From Irpex lacteus (Eukaryota; Basidiomycota; Agaricomycetes; Polyporales; Irpicaceae), in assembly GCA_001986395.2 (NCBI GenBank), contig MQVO02000035.1:62001-126000 (forward strand): a stretch of DNA of 64,000 nucleotides. Direction: 5' to 3'. The notes beneath the pieces were generated by a model, which did no database searches, was not told the origin of the DNA, and was given only the letters and a program-made list of their open reading frames with translations. Positions 21,523 to 33,715 of the stretch are shown in pieces (positions within the stretch are counted from its first letter, which is position 1; the number at the start of each line of letters is the position of its first letter). The position numbers and the translations under genes are program-made.

Positions 21523-22280
21523 GCGATTCACAGCGGGCAGGGGTACGAGTGAGGTCCAGTCGCATTGAATAGGTCGCAGAGATGATCGCAGATAGTCGGT
21601 AATAGTAGGGGAATATGGTTTGTCTTCGATACTGCGCGGTGAAAGTCGTGTTGAGAGGGGCAACATGAGTACTTGAGGCGCACGACTTGAGCACGTTGTA
21701 AGTGAGCCACACTTCGCGAGGTATATAAGCAGTCTACGCACTTCGTATTCTGAACTACAAGCCTCCGTGCAACATCCCTCCGGGCCAGGATCCTAGTCAT
21801 GACCTTCGTCGTCGGTTCGTGATGTTTCTGGCCGCAAGACGACCTTCGGCTTTGAGTCTTGATATCCGCATAACATCGTAGGGAAGGGGGCGTTTTTGGA
21901 ACAGAGGAAACTAGGTGGTAGAACAGTGCAAATACGCACACAGGGAGCAGACTTGATAGCGTAATGATTGCATGAGGGGAGGGTTGAGAGAGAGGCCAAA
22001 ACGGAAGCAGCCGTAAGCGTCTCATCAGTAGCAGCGATAAGACCGACACTTACCTTGTTAACATTGGTTTCGGACTCCGCAGGTTGAGCGCCAGCGAATT
22101 ACTTACTCACTCATCAATATTGCTCGATGCCACTACTTTCATAACGACCACCACTATCGAACGATTCGAATCCTCTCACACTCAGTCATCTACGACATCT
22201 CTCATCCACAACTTACTAAATAACCGGCGCGCTCCGTTAGAGACGAAGAACAGTACAGGAAGACCAGTGTCTTTCGGTCT

Positions 22281-22327
22281 TTCCTGATCGTTTCCGTCGA
22301 CAAGAGCCGTCGGGGACGATGAGCAGA
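22281..22327. repeat. Palindrome H2-like, copy in I3
   Basis: TTCCTGATCGTTTCCGTCGA pairs imperfectly with CGTCGGGGACGATGAG. It is a diverged member of H2. Confidence 0.55.
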
Positions 22328-22889
22328 GATGGAAAGATCACTCGAGGTGGTGCGCAGGCATATGCGAGGCTGTGAAAGGTGCGTGGGTTGCGTTCTACCT
22401 GGGAACAACATCACTCACCGTGGTCCTCGTAGCTCGCAAGGATAGGGCACGTCAGCTCCTGGATCGGGCAATGTTGAACGTCCGGACCCCCGGTCAGCTG
22501 GTACACGGGAAAGGTATCAAACCTTCAAGCTTCAAGAGCCGTTTGGGGGAGATGATATGGGCTCTTCGCCTCATTCGGATTGGCGACGTGATCGACTCCC
22601 GCCAGTCGACAGCTCGTGAGTGAGTGTCCTCATGGAGAAGCTGATCGCGAGGTACTGAAGCGTGGTTCTGGTGGAGTACAGCATGATTGAATCTGTAAGG
22701 TTGTCAGACAGATGAGGATGGTGAACACTGTTTAGCACGGAGGATATGACAGAGGTACCGTGGTATGTTGGTTCTATCCAATGCAGGCACTCACGTTCGG
22801 TGGTTTTCGCAGTTTCAGGGACTACGGACGACCTCAGGATTGTCATCGATTCGGCCAGCCCATCCCCCCTCTCGCCTACATTGCACCTT

Positions 22890-22983
22890 GAACCTCGGTC
22901 CTGATCCTGTCCGCGTGCGCCTCTACTTCTCCTCGTCAAAGTTGTCTGAAAGGCACTACTGTCCATGTATACAGACCTTTTAG
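22890..22983 (+). pseudogene. Remnant of the second-family gene (3' end)
   Basis: Matches the C-terminal end of the gene at 29313-30059: GGTCCTGATCCTGTCCGC, then an ISQSKL-like segment read here as SSSKLSERHY, then a stop. No upstream exons are present in this unit. Confidence 0.55.
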
Positions 22984-24678
22984 ACGCAAATTGAAGTGGT
23001 ATTATCCAGTACTCGATGACTTCAAGCACGCTGCCACCGGCGCCTGTAGAATTGCCTTATGAGGCAATCAGAAAACTACTACATCACCCAAGTTCGTGTT
23101 GTCGGCCTCTCGTATCCGCCCCTCCAAGATAGTCTCCTCCCATCGTACCTCCCCTCTCCCTTCACCCTTGCGTTGTAACGCCCTGTCCCACCCATATCGC
23201 CTGTACATCGGCTCCTCGACTCGTCGCATCCCGTGAAGGTCCCACCTTGAGCCTTGTAGTGTACCATGTCGACGTGCTCGTTCACTGTGCTCAATGTCTG
23301 ACGTTTTGCGTGCGCCATCAGTACACTCGGTTTTCGTCCCTTATTGGCTGCCTTGGCCTCCTCGCTTCTGTCACTGCGGTCGTCCATCGATCACTAGTCA
23401 CTCGTCGATCACCCTTCGATCGCACCCATGAGCACCTACGCCCATACAAGATACACCGGGAAGCTTGCGGATCCCGGCCCAAGTCCTGCGATACCCGACT
23501 TTTACCTTGACATACCACGGCATCTACATAGCCGACTTCACGCTGGTTGTCGAGCAACTTCGCGTCACGAGCGCACGGACCATGGTATGTTCGCTTCCAA
23601 TTTGTGGTCATGCGAACTGACCGAGATAGTCCAGTCAACCGGCCAACTTTCACTGACGTCAACGCTCAAGCCTGCAGCTGCAGAGAATTCCGTGGTAGCC
23701 CATGGTGTTGGCCACATATCGCATTGCACGGCGCAGCACGGGTGTACCATCACTAGCGTGGAAATAAGTACATGGTACGTCGAGCTTCGTAAGCTCTGTC
23801 CGTATGCCAACGCAACTGTCATAGAACATCTAAATCGATGCCGGATCCCTGCGCGGCCTCAGCATTGGCGTCGTTCAAACTAGAAAGAACACAAGATCTA
23901 GCCCAGCAATAGTACAGTACGTATATTGGTCGTACGACTCGTCCTCGAAACCCTTCGTCCTCTGATGAACCTCAATATGTAGGTCAATAGCGAAACGAAA
24001 CTGCAGAGGTCGTCAGAGGTGTGCTAGCGCTGTAGATATGTCTGTCGAAGCGTGGAAATGCCCCGAGACGGCTCGTGCAAGGCTCGAAAATAGGGGTGTG
24101 AGACTCGCTTTATACGAGCATGCAGACCTTACTGACCATCCGCACATCACACAGTACAGAAGCCTCGAGACCTGGCATTGCCACGGTCTCGGTCCATAGT
24201 GGCAATGTGCAGCTGCGAGCTTGCTACACGCCTAGTCATTCCTGGGTCGATTGAGAAGCGGGAGACGATTGTGTAGATGTTAGGAGGTGTGGGCGTGCGG
24301 CTACATTACACGTCGATTGCAGCGGTTAGAGCGAAGAAGCGGAGCGCATACATTTGAAGATAAGTATATTCGTATAGTCCCGAGTACATGACACGTATTG
24401 TCCCATGAGAGAATTGTCGAAATCTTTTGCGATATCGGAGGGTACAGTACATCTGAGAAAGCGCGAGATATACTAGTCGTGTCGATCGTAAGCAGTAACA
24501 ATGGCGATAAGTAGCGATTTCGAGGACATATCGTTCATCTGCAAAGGTAGTGGCGATAATGCGTATAACAGATACGCCTTCAAGTTGGCCATGGCCTAGA
24601 TAGTGAAACACTGTGGGTTGACCACATAACCGTTGTACTACTAGTATGTTGGCAAGGCTGAGATGCACACACAGCGTG

Positions 24679-26567
24679 TCAGTGTAGACTCTCTCGAGGT
24701 TTCTTCTTGAGCTTCCGTTGAAGTATGTGCAAGCTCTTCAAGTGTTGCTGGCCGGAGTACGGACGCGGCTCCGGTAAATCTGTCCAGATGGGACCTGCCA
24801 ACTTGGTATTAGCACTGAGAGTGTATGAGCGATGCAACAGACGACGCACCGTTCGGCTCCAGTGTGGCCAGATCTACTCCAACTGCTCTGCGCTCTTTCC
24901 ACTCCTCGTACGCGGGCACAAGCTCGATCGTTCCGGTTGCCAGGGCAAGCACTTCAACGAAAGGTTTCATGGAATTTTGCAAGCGGCCGAGGTAGTGAAA
25001 CAGCAGGACAAGTGCGCGGATGGTGGGATGGGTCCTGGCGTGATTGACCAGAGCATCGAAATTGGCGGGAATCGTTCTCAACTCGAAGTCGTCGATGTAT
25101 GCGTGCATGCCCACCACGCTCAGGGCGGAGGCCGGCTGGTCCGTTGAGGCGAGTGCTTCTTCGAATACAAAATAGAATGAGTTCAGGTGCACGGTTGTCG
25201 CTTGCTCCGAGACGTCGAATCCTGCAAGAGCGCTCGATGTCAGTACGCTCGATGGCAAGCGAATAGCGTCACTGCTTGAGATGCTCACCGATCTCCACGC
25301 GCGCGTCAGGATCTGGCTTGTCGCCCCACAGCAGCGTCATGAACGTGATCATCCACACGCGCTCCTCATCACTGAGTCGGTGCAACGGGCAATTTGGGTT
25401 CATCATCACGGCTGTCAAAGCGAGGTGGACAGTGTCGGTGCAGACTCCCTCGACATAAATCCCCAGAGAACGTGGTCTGCGGCGACAGGGGATTGTATTG
25501 GAGGTATGTGGCAATGAGTACGTAGGAGTCTGCCCATCCCATGTTATCTTCCAGAAATCGATAAATGTAGCGCAAGGAAAGTGTTTGATGTACTTAGCAA
25601 CGTGGCAGAATGAAGGAAAATGGACATTTCCGATTCTAATTCGGTTTTGTAGGAATGAGCTCGGTACAACGATATGTGGCGGTATGCCCCAGTGGGGTGT
25701 GTCGAGCTTCGCATGGTTGAAGCCATCTGGAACGGGGCCTTTAATGGAGAGAGATTCGAGCTTGTCTTGTATGGCGGGCAGATAGAGAAGATGAATAAAA
25801 GATCTTCGGTTCTTGTAGAATTGGCGACCCCGTATTTGACTAATAAGTCGGTGCACAGGTGTAAGTCTCGGACACCCTGCGATGATGTGTCGTCTGAATA
25901 TCTCGGCGTCCTCGTAAGAATTGATCTCCAGAGTTCTGCCTGAGAACATATAGCGCCGACACCTGTTGGCCCAGAAGATGCAGACGAGTGAGCATCGTTT
26001 GAGGTCGGGCAGGATGTCCCTCGGGCTTGGTTCTCCTCCATTACGTTTGAGATCTTCGCCTTCCGACCATTCAAGTTCACGTTGTGAGATACGATCTACG
26101 TTGACGTAGAATAGTATGTCGTCGAAGAGCTCCTGGGGAATGCGAGCGGCGAGCAACCTCACAGCCTACGGATACCAGCAATAAGCCGCATCATGATTGG
26201 TGGGAACGACATATTATGCAGTATTTCGTACTCACCTCGCTTTCCGTCCCTGTCGACACCACCTCCACTAATCCTGAATTTGCAGACGAGAGTGAGTCAT
26301 CCGGGTCCGTTGAATCTTGCATCAACGGCCTGTTGGCCTGGTCGTACAAGCAATCAGCCGTCATCAGCACGTACGTCGTATACCGCTTGACTGATTGCTC
26401 ACCTGGCTATCCGTCACCTCAGACACAACATCTCCCAAGTCGGAACAGGAGGAATGCAACGCTTCATTGATCTGAAATACATCTTCATGCTGTACAGGCG
26501 CCTGCTGGGAACGTCGGCGGCGGCGGCGGCGAGAGAGCAGAGCGCGGAGGTTGAGGAAGGACGGCAT
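24679..26567 (-). CDS. F4: F-box-like protein, five exons, 543 aa
   Basis: Exons: 26567-26403, 26337-26236, 26165-25289, 25221-24850 and 24794-24679, 1632 nt in frame. Exon 1 has an Arg run (LSRRRRRRRSQQ) encoded by a GGC/GCC triplet repeat at ~26515-26535 and ends DVVSEVTDSQ. Exon 2 is a second cassette (ANRPLMQDST...TGTESE). The F-box-like motif starts at residue ~93 (LLAARIPQELFDDILFYVNV; CSLVCIFWANRCRRYMFSG). VMMNPNCPLHRLSDEERVW lies near residue 345. The last exon ends LQRKLKKKPRESLH. Introns are 55-70 bp with CTAAT-type branch sites before the final acceptor. The first cassette is 4 nt shorter between its ATG and the SDLG motif than in F8, so the internal ATG used there is out of frame and the upstream ATG at 26567 was chosen. 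It is a likely SCF substrate adaptor by family. Confidence 0.8.
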
Positions 26568-26618
26568 GGGTGAGGGTGAGGAAGGAGCACAATAGGTGCT
26601 GCGAGGATCGATGAATCC

Positions 26619-26712
26619 GTTGTATATATATATATGATACATATGCTTCGTTGACCCCTTATTAACGTGGACAAGGGACTGTTTACACGAGGACGTTCGG
26701 AAGCTGAGAAGC
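26619..26712 (-). promoter_or_regulatory. Promoter-like block upstream of F4
   Basis: A TATATATATATA stretch lies ~55-70 bp upstream of the ATG, followed outward by the conserved CGTGGACAAGGGACTG and ACACGAGGACGTTCGGAAGC block. The latter recurs upstream of F2, F8 and F9. Confidence 0.5.
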
Positions 26713-28018
26713 TTCGATGCTGGAAAGTTGGCACGTCGTGCCTTCCTCGTTCCTGTGAAGAGACAATATCAGCCGCTCCTTGCGAGTGGTTGACTCAGGT
26801 TACTCAGTCGCAGAACCAAGGCTCTCTACCACATCAAGACACTCGTGTTCTGACCAACACTCCTTGTCCTTGCCCTATGATGACTTATGGACGACGTTAA
26901 AATGAGTCCCTGCACGGGCGTTCTACTGCACAGCCAGCATTTCCATCTGGAAGTGCCAATCAGTATCAGATATGGACCAGATAGCTATCGTTCTCGAGGT
27001 TGAATCGGCGTACCGCATTCCCGCGCTCACTGAGTTTCGATCGTATTGAATCCACGATATGGAAGTCAGCAGACCCATTCGCCAGGCGTAGCTGTGTAAT
27101 GCATGAACATCGTGAGTTCGAGACACGCTGCAGTCGCACGTATGCCTGCTCAAAAGCTGTCAGTTACGGTTTTACTGCGCGACGGAAATGAAAACGAAAT
27201 GAGAGATGGAACGACCTCGTACCTATCCAGTTCATCGCAGCCATTGAGCGACGGTACACTGTGGGCATCAGATCGATTACTGCTACCCGTACAACGACTC
27301 TGTTTATCCTTCGCGGGTTTGAAAAAGCAAAACAAAAGGTATTCTGGCAAACGGATGAAAACAACTTGAAAGTTGGATTTATCCGTCATTTCGCTCCTGC
27401 GTGCTTCTGTCAGCAGGTAGTGCCGGCGATTTGAATGTATATCTATCTGGTCGAACATTTTGACGTGAGCTTCGTCGAGAATGCGCAGTATATCAGGCCA
27501 CGTACTTATAAGAGGTCAAGGATCATAAATTCGATACAGTCGAACGTGATGCCGCTGATATAGACCATTCGAAGCTGTTGAGTGTCGTTCTCGAACGCTT
27601 ATTCAGACCAGGAGCCGGAAGAATGTCCGCGGACAAGGACACAGTAAACATCGGGGGCGGGTGTGTGCGTGCGGGGTGGAGGTGCTCATACCGTGAAGAG
27701 CTCGAACAGGCATAGTACCAAACAAGTCCGGATTTATCGTTGGCAGTGAAGAGCCGTTGTTCTAGTAGTGAACATGTTGCGTGAGTATCGCTGCTATAGC
27801 ACAAGAGCATTAAGGTTCATCTGGACCATCGAGTTTCCTCCTCCTGCAATCTAGCGAAGATCAGTCGTCACAGCCAGCCAGAATTTCGTAGAGAACGCAC
27901 CTGTAATCAGCCACGCCACCTCGATCTTGCCCGGCTTCATTTATCTGAATGAATACTCGTATTTTGCCATTCGTGCGATTATGTGTGCATCGAGAGAGGA
28001 CAGAGCATCGCCAAACGA

Positions 28019-28075
28019 CCTTTCCGAACGCTCGTACCGACGACTGCCAGTTGTCGGGATGAACGATCGGAAAGG
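28019..28075. repeat. Hairpin H1, copy 4 (long-arm form)
   Basis: The arms extend to ~28 bp: CCTTTCCGAACGCTCGTACC continuing GACGACTG pairs with CAGTTGTC continuing GGGATGAACGATCGGAAAGG, with five mismatches and almost no loop. Shared with copy 8. Confidence 0.92.
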
Positions 28076-28638
28076 ATGACTGGCAGTGGGAAGAGATAAA
28101 ACTGCAATCCGAGTTCCGGGAACACCTCAACGGTCCAGCCTCAGATAGTTGATAATGGTAAAAAAGCAGCGATGGTGTCGGTGCCGCGTCGCGATAGTCT
28201 TGTTAAGAGGTCGCCAACTGGAAGAGATTACGTGACAAATGGACAGCCTACGCACCTTCGAGTTCAGAAACCACCAACTCCCGTCTAACGATACCTCCCG
28301 TCCAGGATCTCACCATAGCCTCGACCGACGGTTCCGACGTGATACTTACGCCCTTACAAGATCGCCGACGACCTTTGCTTTTCGGATTTTGATCCCTTCT
28401 ACTATGGTATGGCAGGAGTCATTTCGATTTCCAAGAGTGTTACGCGTGCTGACAGAGAGCATGACGAGCATAGAGAGACGATTGTGTGCGGAGAGTGGCC
28501 AGAACGAGATGAAGGTAGGGTGATAAGCATTAAACGCCCGATCAATAAGACTTGTGCTTACCGTGGGAATATATATTTGTTACACATACTAAGCGCGCAG
28601 TAGCAATTGCCCGACCTCATTCTCGACGACCACCTTCC

Positions 28639-28941
28639 ATGGCCAACCCACCGCTGCTTGATCTCGGTCTCCCACAAGAGCTAGAAATTACACGCAGGAG
28701 AGAAGAGGATCAGGCTTTCATCCAAGCTCTTAGACCGAAGCCCACGCTAAACGACGATTTTGACGACATGGGCTGCTGCCCTCGTCGCCATCCGTATCGA
28801 CGATCGTCGATGTGGGTGACGACGAGGGATGCAGTCCTATCGTACCTATGCTCCATGACCTACAGTATACGTAGAGGGACGGCGCAACGGATACTTATAG
28901 TGGTCTGGGTCGCGTGGATAAGTTGGGAGGTCGTTATACAG
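28639..28941 (+). CDS. Possible exon (copy B), LPQELEITR-type, unknown
   Basis: An ATG at 28639 opens 101 codons (MANPPLLDLGLPQELEITR, EEDQAFIQALRPKPTLNDDF) up to a CAG|GTGCGT donor at 28941/28942. The frame spans palindrome H2, which makes part of the translation palindrome-driven. Copy A is shifted at its equivalent ATG. It could be a 5' exon of the downstream second-family gene. Function unknown. Confidence 0.3.
28779..28828. repeat. Palindrome H2, best-formed copy in I4
   Basis: CCCTCGTCGCCATCC pairs with GGGTGACGACGAGGG. The centre ATCGACGATCGTCGAT is a perfect 16-bp palindrome, so the 50-bp element is almost fully self-complementary. Confidence 0.9.
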
Positions 28942-29312
28942 GTGCGTCGTCTGTTCTGTTTCTCCTAGACGCGTTGTTGAGTCAGGTCAAGATAGCAGTG
29001 TATACTCCATTACAGGCTCACTTTCGACGTATCCCGCACAGAATTGATCCTAAAATTACCTCGCAATACCAGTCTCGTCACACTTCTCGACCTGTACAGT
29101 CCATACTTCCCGATGATCAAATTCCCCTTTCCCGTCGTCGACACGTCATCTAGACTTATTCGTGGCGCCTGGGACGCCAATGCCAACTTGCCAACCGAGA
29201 AGCCGATAAAGCATCGAGTGTCGACGTCAGCATTTACGAAGGCAGACTAGAATGAGAGGTGGAGACGGAGGGGTCGAGATCGAGGAAAGGGGTGAGGATG
29301 TGTATGGAAGGT

Positions 29313-30059
29313 ATGCGCAAGTCTCATGTTTTCCACGCTTACGAGTTTTCACCCGAAGGAGATCTCTTGAACCTCATGAGGTACTGCTGGGAAGTTCAAC
29401 TCATGACCGACGGCCATCATCACTCATCCTCAACCGATCCGAAACCCTTCGTCATCATGGCCTTAGAACCTCCCATCCTTGGTTAGTCTTCGCTACATGG
29501 GTGCTGTACTCTGCTCGGTACCAAGATCGAGGGAACCATCTCCCTCCATTGCCTCCGTGGCCCATCCATCTATCTCGCATGCTCGTTCAAGACTTTCTTC
29601 CTCTCCAGTGACCTACTGCTCCTTCAATTCGCCGGTCTATGAATCAAGTCTGCATTCCGGCAAGTAACTGAAAGCAGTTGCTACGAATGCAGCCGGCAAC
29701 CCCGTCCCATGTATGACGGATCCATTACACGTGGTCATGCCGTCCCTCTTCTTCTCGAGCTTGTTCATGCTATCATCTACCTAGCACATCAGGACCCTCC
29801 TTGGAACATGAGTATTCGACACCATCCTCCTGCTCCTCAACACTATCCGGCAGATCATTTGATCCATCGTAATATTTATCTCAGAGTCTACCCACTAGCC
29901 TCCGCCAACGCACGGACAATCTCTCCGGACGACTACTACGATATCAATCACACTCTCTGCCATTATAACGGGTCAGTCCTCGGTCCTGATCCTGTCCGCA
30001 TTCGCATTTACTTCTCCCAGTCCAAGTTGTATGAAAGGTACTATTATGCATGCATATAG
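29313..30059 (+). CDS. Putative second-family gene, copy B
   Basis: The first block, 29313-29485, starts MRKSHVFHAYEFSPEG and contains MTDGHHHSSS. An in-frame ATG also exists further upstream at 29259. The second block, open from 29709 to a TAG at 30057-30059, contains APQHYPADH, DDYYDINHTLCHYNGSVL and the end QSKLYERYYYACI. It aligns without indels to copy A over both cores. A splice junction between the blocks is likely but not uniquely placed (a GTTAGT donor follows 29485). No family is recognised and no membrane or signal segment is evident. Confidence 0.38.
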
Positions 30060-31594
30060 ACTTTCCCTAGACGCATATTGAAGTGTTGTTAACGATTACT
30101 CGATGCCTTCAAACACGCGTGCCCCCGGCGCCTGCAATACTGCCTTATGAGTCAATCAGACCACCACTACGCCCTGGTCCGTGTTGTATGCGCAACTCCC
30201 AACCTCTCACGCACACGCTCTGTCTCATCCGACTCTACGTCCCCCTTCGTCTCCATCACCGCGATCGTCCTACGATCACCCGTCGATCGCCTCTCGATCG
30301 CACCACCTACACCCACCCTCCTTCAAGATCAATCGGGAAACTCTGCCTCGCCACGCTCGTTGATCTGGTCCCAAGCCTTATTGCTACTCCCCTGGATACG
30401 CTGTGCTCCAATGGCCAATGTGTTTGGAGACTGCAAGCAGGTACGCATTATGGTGTGCGCGCTCGTGGTTCTTTTGATCATACTGACCGAGACAGCCTAG
30501 CCAAGTAACTGAATCTACCACTGCGTGGGTAAGCCTTTCGAGAAGCTGCGGCTGCTCGAGCCACGTACTAGCGGTAATACACTGTATTTTACGGAACAAG
30601 TCAATACGAGTACTTAGGGTGACAGATCACTGATATAGTGACGCATGGTACGTCGACGCTCCCAGCTTAAGATCATCATGGACGTATCGAATTAACCTTG
30701 TAGGTCGAGACCGACTCAGGGTCTATGCATGACCTTCGGAGATGACGCGTTCGTAGGTGTGAGATTATACCATTGGCATTGCTACGATGGGTGAGTCGTG
30801 CGTGTTGTCGTGCATTCGTACGCCTTCTGACAGACAGCACTACTCAGGTCGACGGCGAACAAACAAGCAAAGTTCGTGAGTGTTATACTCTGACATATGC
30901 TCACCGAACCTAAAAGCCTAGTCACACCCTGAACGAGTTTCTCGGGCTTGCTCAGGGTGGAGAGTATGGGTCTATCTGACCGTCGCTACATCTCAGCCCG
31001 AAGCTTTGATGTACGTTTTCGGATGACACCTGAGACCCGACGTCCACACCTCCAAGATGCTCTCGGATTACGATGGTGATGTTCCGCCACGGAAATACAA
31101 CGCTGATACTCTGGCAGTCGGGGTTGTTGTGCAGTTATGAGTTGGCGATTTGGAATGAGGGAACGTACTCGTTTGGCTAGAGGAACTTTTGTTGTAGGGG
31201 GAAGAGCGGACAAGGGAATTTGCATCCCATCAGTGCAAACGAGTACACTTATTTAGTCTTTTATTGAATGTACATATGCTTTTGTCTCGTAACCTACGTG
31301 GTACTAGCATTGCAATGATATCGTGTATGATGTCGGAAAATGTCATATAAAACAGCTCGGGGAGTACTTGGTCTTGCTTCATGTGTCCGAGTCGCCCGTA
31401 ACAATGGTACATAGTGAGTCCAAAATCTAGTTACACAGCTGCGAATCGAAGGTGTGGCTGCAGTGTGTAGCGACTAGCCGACGTTACTCGATTATCCTAG
31501 GAGATGGACGGTGCATGCTGTGTGAGGGATTTCAAGTTGACCGTTCACCGCACGCTCGTTGGGATGTCTGGCTGCGATGCAGGTGTACACGCCG

Positions 31595-33475
31595 TCAGTG
31601 CACACTCATCCATTTTTTCTTCTTGAGCTGCCGCTGAAACATTTGCAAGCACATGTCTCGGGGCCAATAATCCTCAGACCGCTCTTCATCCCAAGTATCG
31701 ACACGACCTGCCAGCTGGATATTAGTACTGCGGGAGTGGGAACAATGGAACAAACAACGCACCGTTTGGCTCCAGCGGACTAGATCTACACCCACCGCTT
31801 TATACTCCTCCACCTTCTCGTACGCGAGTACAAGATCGATAGTTTCGCTTGCGAGGGTAAGCACTTCAACGAGAGGGTTCAGTGACTGTCGCAGGAGGTC
31901 GAAGGAGTCAAACAGCAAGACAAGGGAGCGGATGGTGGGATGGGTTCTGGCGTGATTGACGAGAGCATCCAAGTTGACAGGAAGGCTATGGATGTATGCG
32001 CACATGCCCACCACGCTCAGGACGGAGTCCGGCCTGTCCGTGGCTGGGGCTTCTTCGAATACAAAACGGAAGGGCGTTAGGTGCATGGTTGTCGCCTGCT
32101 CCGATACGTCGAATCCTACAAGAGCGCTAGACGTCAGTACGCTCGATGGGAAGCGAACAGCGTCACTAATTGGGATGCTCACCGATCCACACATCAGGAT
32201 CTTTCTTGTCGCCCCACAGCAGCGTCATGGATTTGATCATCCACACTCGTTCCTCGTCGCCGAGCCGGTGCAGCGGGCAGTTCGGGTTCATCATCACGGC
32301 TGTCAAAGCGAGGTGGACAGCGTCGGTGCAGTCTCTATTGGCCCTAATCTCCAGAGAGCGCGGTCTGCGGTGACAGGCGATTGTACTGGAGGCATGTGGC
32401 AATAAGTACGTAGGAGTTTCGCCATCCCATATTATCCTATCGAAGCTGATATAGGTAGCGCAAGCAAAGTGTCGGATGTATTTGATAATATGATAGAAGG
32501 AACGCAAATGAACATCTTTGACAATCATATTGTTCTGCAGGAATGTGCTCGGTACGACAATACACGGTGGTATGCCCCAGTGGGGTGTGTCGAGCTTCGC
32601 ACGGTTGAAGCCGTCTGGGACGGGGCCGCTAATGAAGAGCTGTTCAAACTTGTCTTGAATGACGGGAAGATAGAGAAGATGGAGAAAAGATGTTTGTCTC
32701 TTGTGGGGTTGAGAGGTCAATTCTCCGCTGTAGTTCTGAATGACACCTATCCGTTTAATGAGCTGGTGCACGGGCGTAAGCCTTGGACACCCTCCAACGA
32801 CATATCGTCGGAATATCTCCGCGTCCTCGTAAGAATGGATCTCCAGAGTTCGTTCTGAGAACATATGCTCCCGACACTTGTTGGCCCAGAAGAGGCAGAC
32901 AAGTGAGCACTGTTTGAGGTCCGTCAAGACGTCCTCTGGGCTTGGTTCTCCTCGATTCCGAGTAAGATCATTGCCGTTGTCCCGGAGATACTCTCGACGT
33001 TGTGAGACACGATCTACGTTAACGTAGAAGAGAATGTCATCGAAGAGCTCCTGGGGAATGCGAGCAGCAAGCAATCTCCATGCCTATTTATATGGAGAAC
33101 AATAGTTTCAATCCCGCGCATAGATGCTGTATCTGTTGTGCGTACCTTGCCCTCCGTCTGTTCGAACGGTTCCTCAGTGGGAGTGCCTGGGTCATAGTCC
33201 TTCAGGTAGTACTCCCAATTCGTTGGCGTATATGAGAAGCTCGTCGGCTCGCATTGCAAGCCGGTAAGACCGTACGTCGGTTGAACCGACTGGTATACCC
33301 AATCCACGGGATCGAAGGTCTCCGTCTGTGCACATACGTTTTCGGTCGATACGTATGGGTCATAGTCGGTGAAATCGCTCTCCCGGGTCGTCGGCTCGTA
33401 TTGTAAATTTGTAAGATCGTATGTCCAGTCGAACGACTCGTATACCGAATCCACGGAATCGAAGGATAAGTCCAT
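31595..33475 (-). CDS. F5: F-box-like protein with a frame-compensating last intron
   Basis: Exons: 33475-33146 and 33083-32183, then 32115-31763 and 31707-31595. The 110-aa leader is of the F3 type with the same internal duplication and EQTEGK donor boundary. The F-box-like motif is LLAARIPQELFDDILFYVNV and CSLVCLFWANKCREHMFSE. VMMNPNCPLHRLGDEERVW and the tail FQRQLKKKKWMSVH are present. A 1-nt deletion near 31777 (AGCGGACTAG where F8 has AGCGTGACTAG) puts the last exon out of frame if the usual 55-bp intron (31762-31708) is removed. If that intron is retained it has no stop and restores the frame, giving 583 aa with the normal tail. Either the intron has become exonic, or the gene is a young pseudogene or contains a sequence error. 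The start is conserved with F3. Confidence 0.72.
32116..32182 (-). other. Conserved 67-bp intron after the main exon (F5 example)
   Basis: The donor is GTGAGC within the IG-EH reading and the acceptor ends TAG before GATTCGAC. The intron sits at the same phase-1 site in every copy and splices Ile-Gly to Phe-Asp-Val-Ser. It reads through to a stop within 30 nt here, but is stop-free in F3. Confidence 0.75.
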
Positions 33476-33715
33476 CCTGGAAGTAGCTAGATACACCAGT
33501 GGTCTTCCTTGTGTGCGACAGACTGGTGGAACGACTGAGAGGTAGAAACGTGTACGTCTAGTGGGGAGGAGAAAGAGCAGGGAGGAACGAGGGATGGAGG
33601 TGTCACGGATGCCACTAGGATCGTGTTATATGACCATCCCGGCGAGTGAGGACATGACCACGAAGCATGCACCGCTTCCACGACGTTACGTGGGAATGGA
33701 GACTATGAATGTCTC

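Larger units (their letters stand above)
22065..23100. repeat. I3/I6-specific shared segment, copy 1
   Basis: This segment matches 41325-42345 at high identity (for example GGCACGTCAGCTCCTGGAT, GTATCAAACCNTCAAGCTTC and TCCTCATGGAGAAGCTGATC in both) but is not found in other units. It holds an open frame at 22372-22623 that is broken by stops in the I6 copy, so it is treated as non-coding. It ends in the second-family remnant. Confidence 0.7.
20149..24678. other. Intergenic region I3 between F3 and F4
   Basis: Modules in order: an F3/F5-type upstream block to ~20490, then a CCATCTGTAAGTGCCTATCA block near 20527. The GATATGGAAGTCAGCAGACC and CTGTCAGATGTGGTTTACTG blocks lie near 20612-20750, and H1 is at 21472-21522. 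A segment shared with I6 (22065-23100) contains an H2-like palindrome near 22281-22327 and a remnant of the second gene family at 22890-22983. Block CGTCGATCACCCTTCGATCG is near 23402. From 20.8 to 21.4 kb and from 23.9 to 24.6 kb no gene is seen. Confidence 0.65.
26713..31594. other. Intergenic region I4 between F4 and F5
   Basis: Modules in order: CATTTCCATCTGGAAGTGCC near 26938, then GATATGGAAGTCAGCAGACC with the downstream CTGCGCGACGGAAATGAAAA block (27055-27200), and H1 at 28019-28075. They continue with an exon-like frame carrying H2 (28639-28941), the second-family gene copy B (29313-30059) and the CGATCACCCGTCGATCGCCT block near 30278. The GGTACGCATTATGGTGTGCG block lies near 30440 and a CTGACAGACAGCACTACTCA block near 30828. 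Between 27.3 and 28.0 kb and between 30.6 and 31.5 kb no gene is seen. Confidence 0.65.

Noticed and set aside
22372..22623. 83-aa ORF in I3
   Set aside because: The near-identical I6 copy has stop codons in the same frame.
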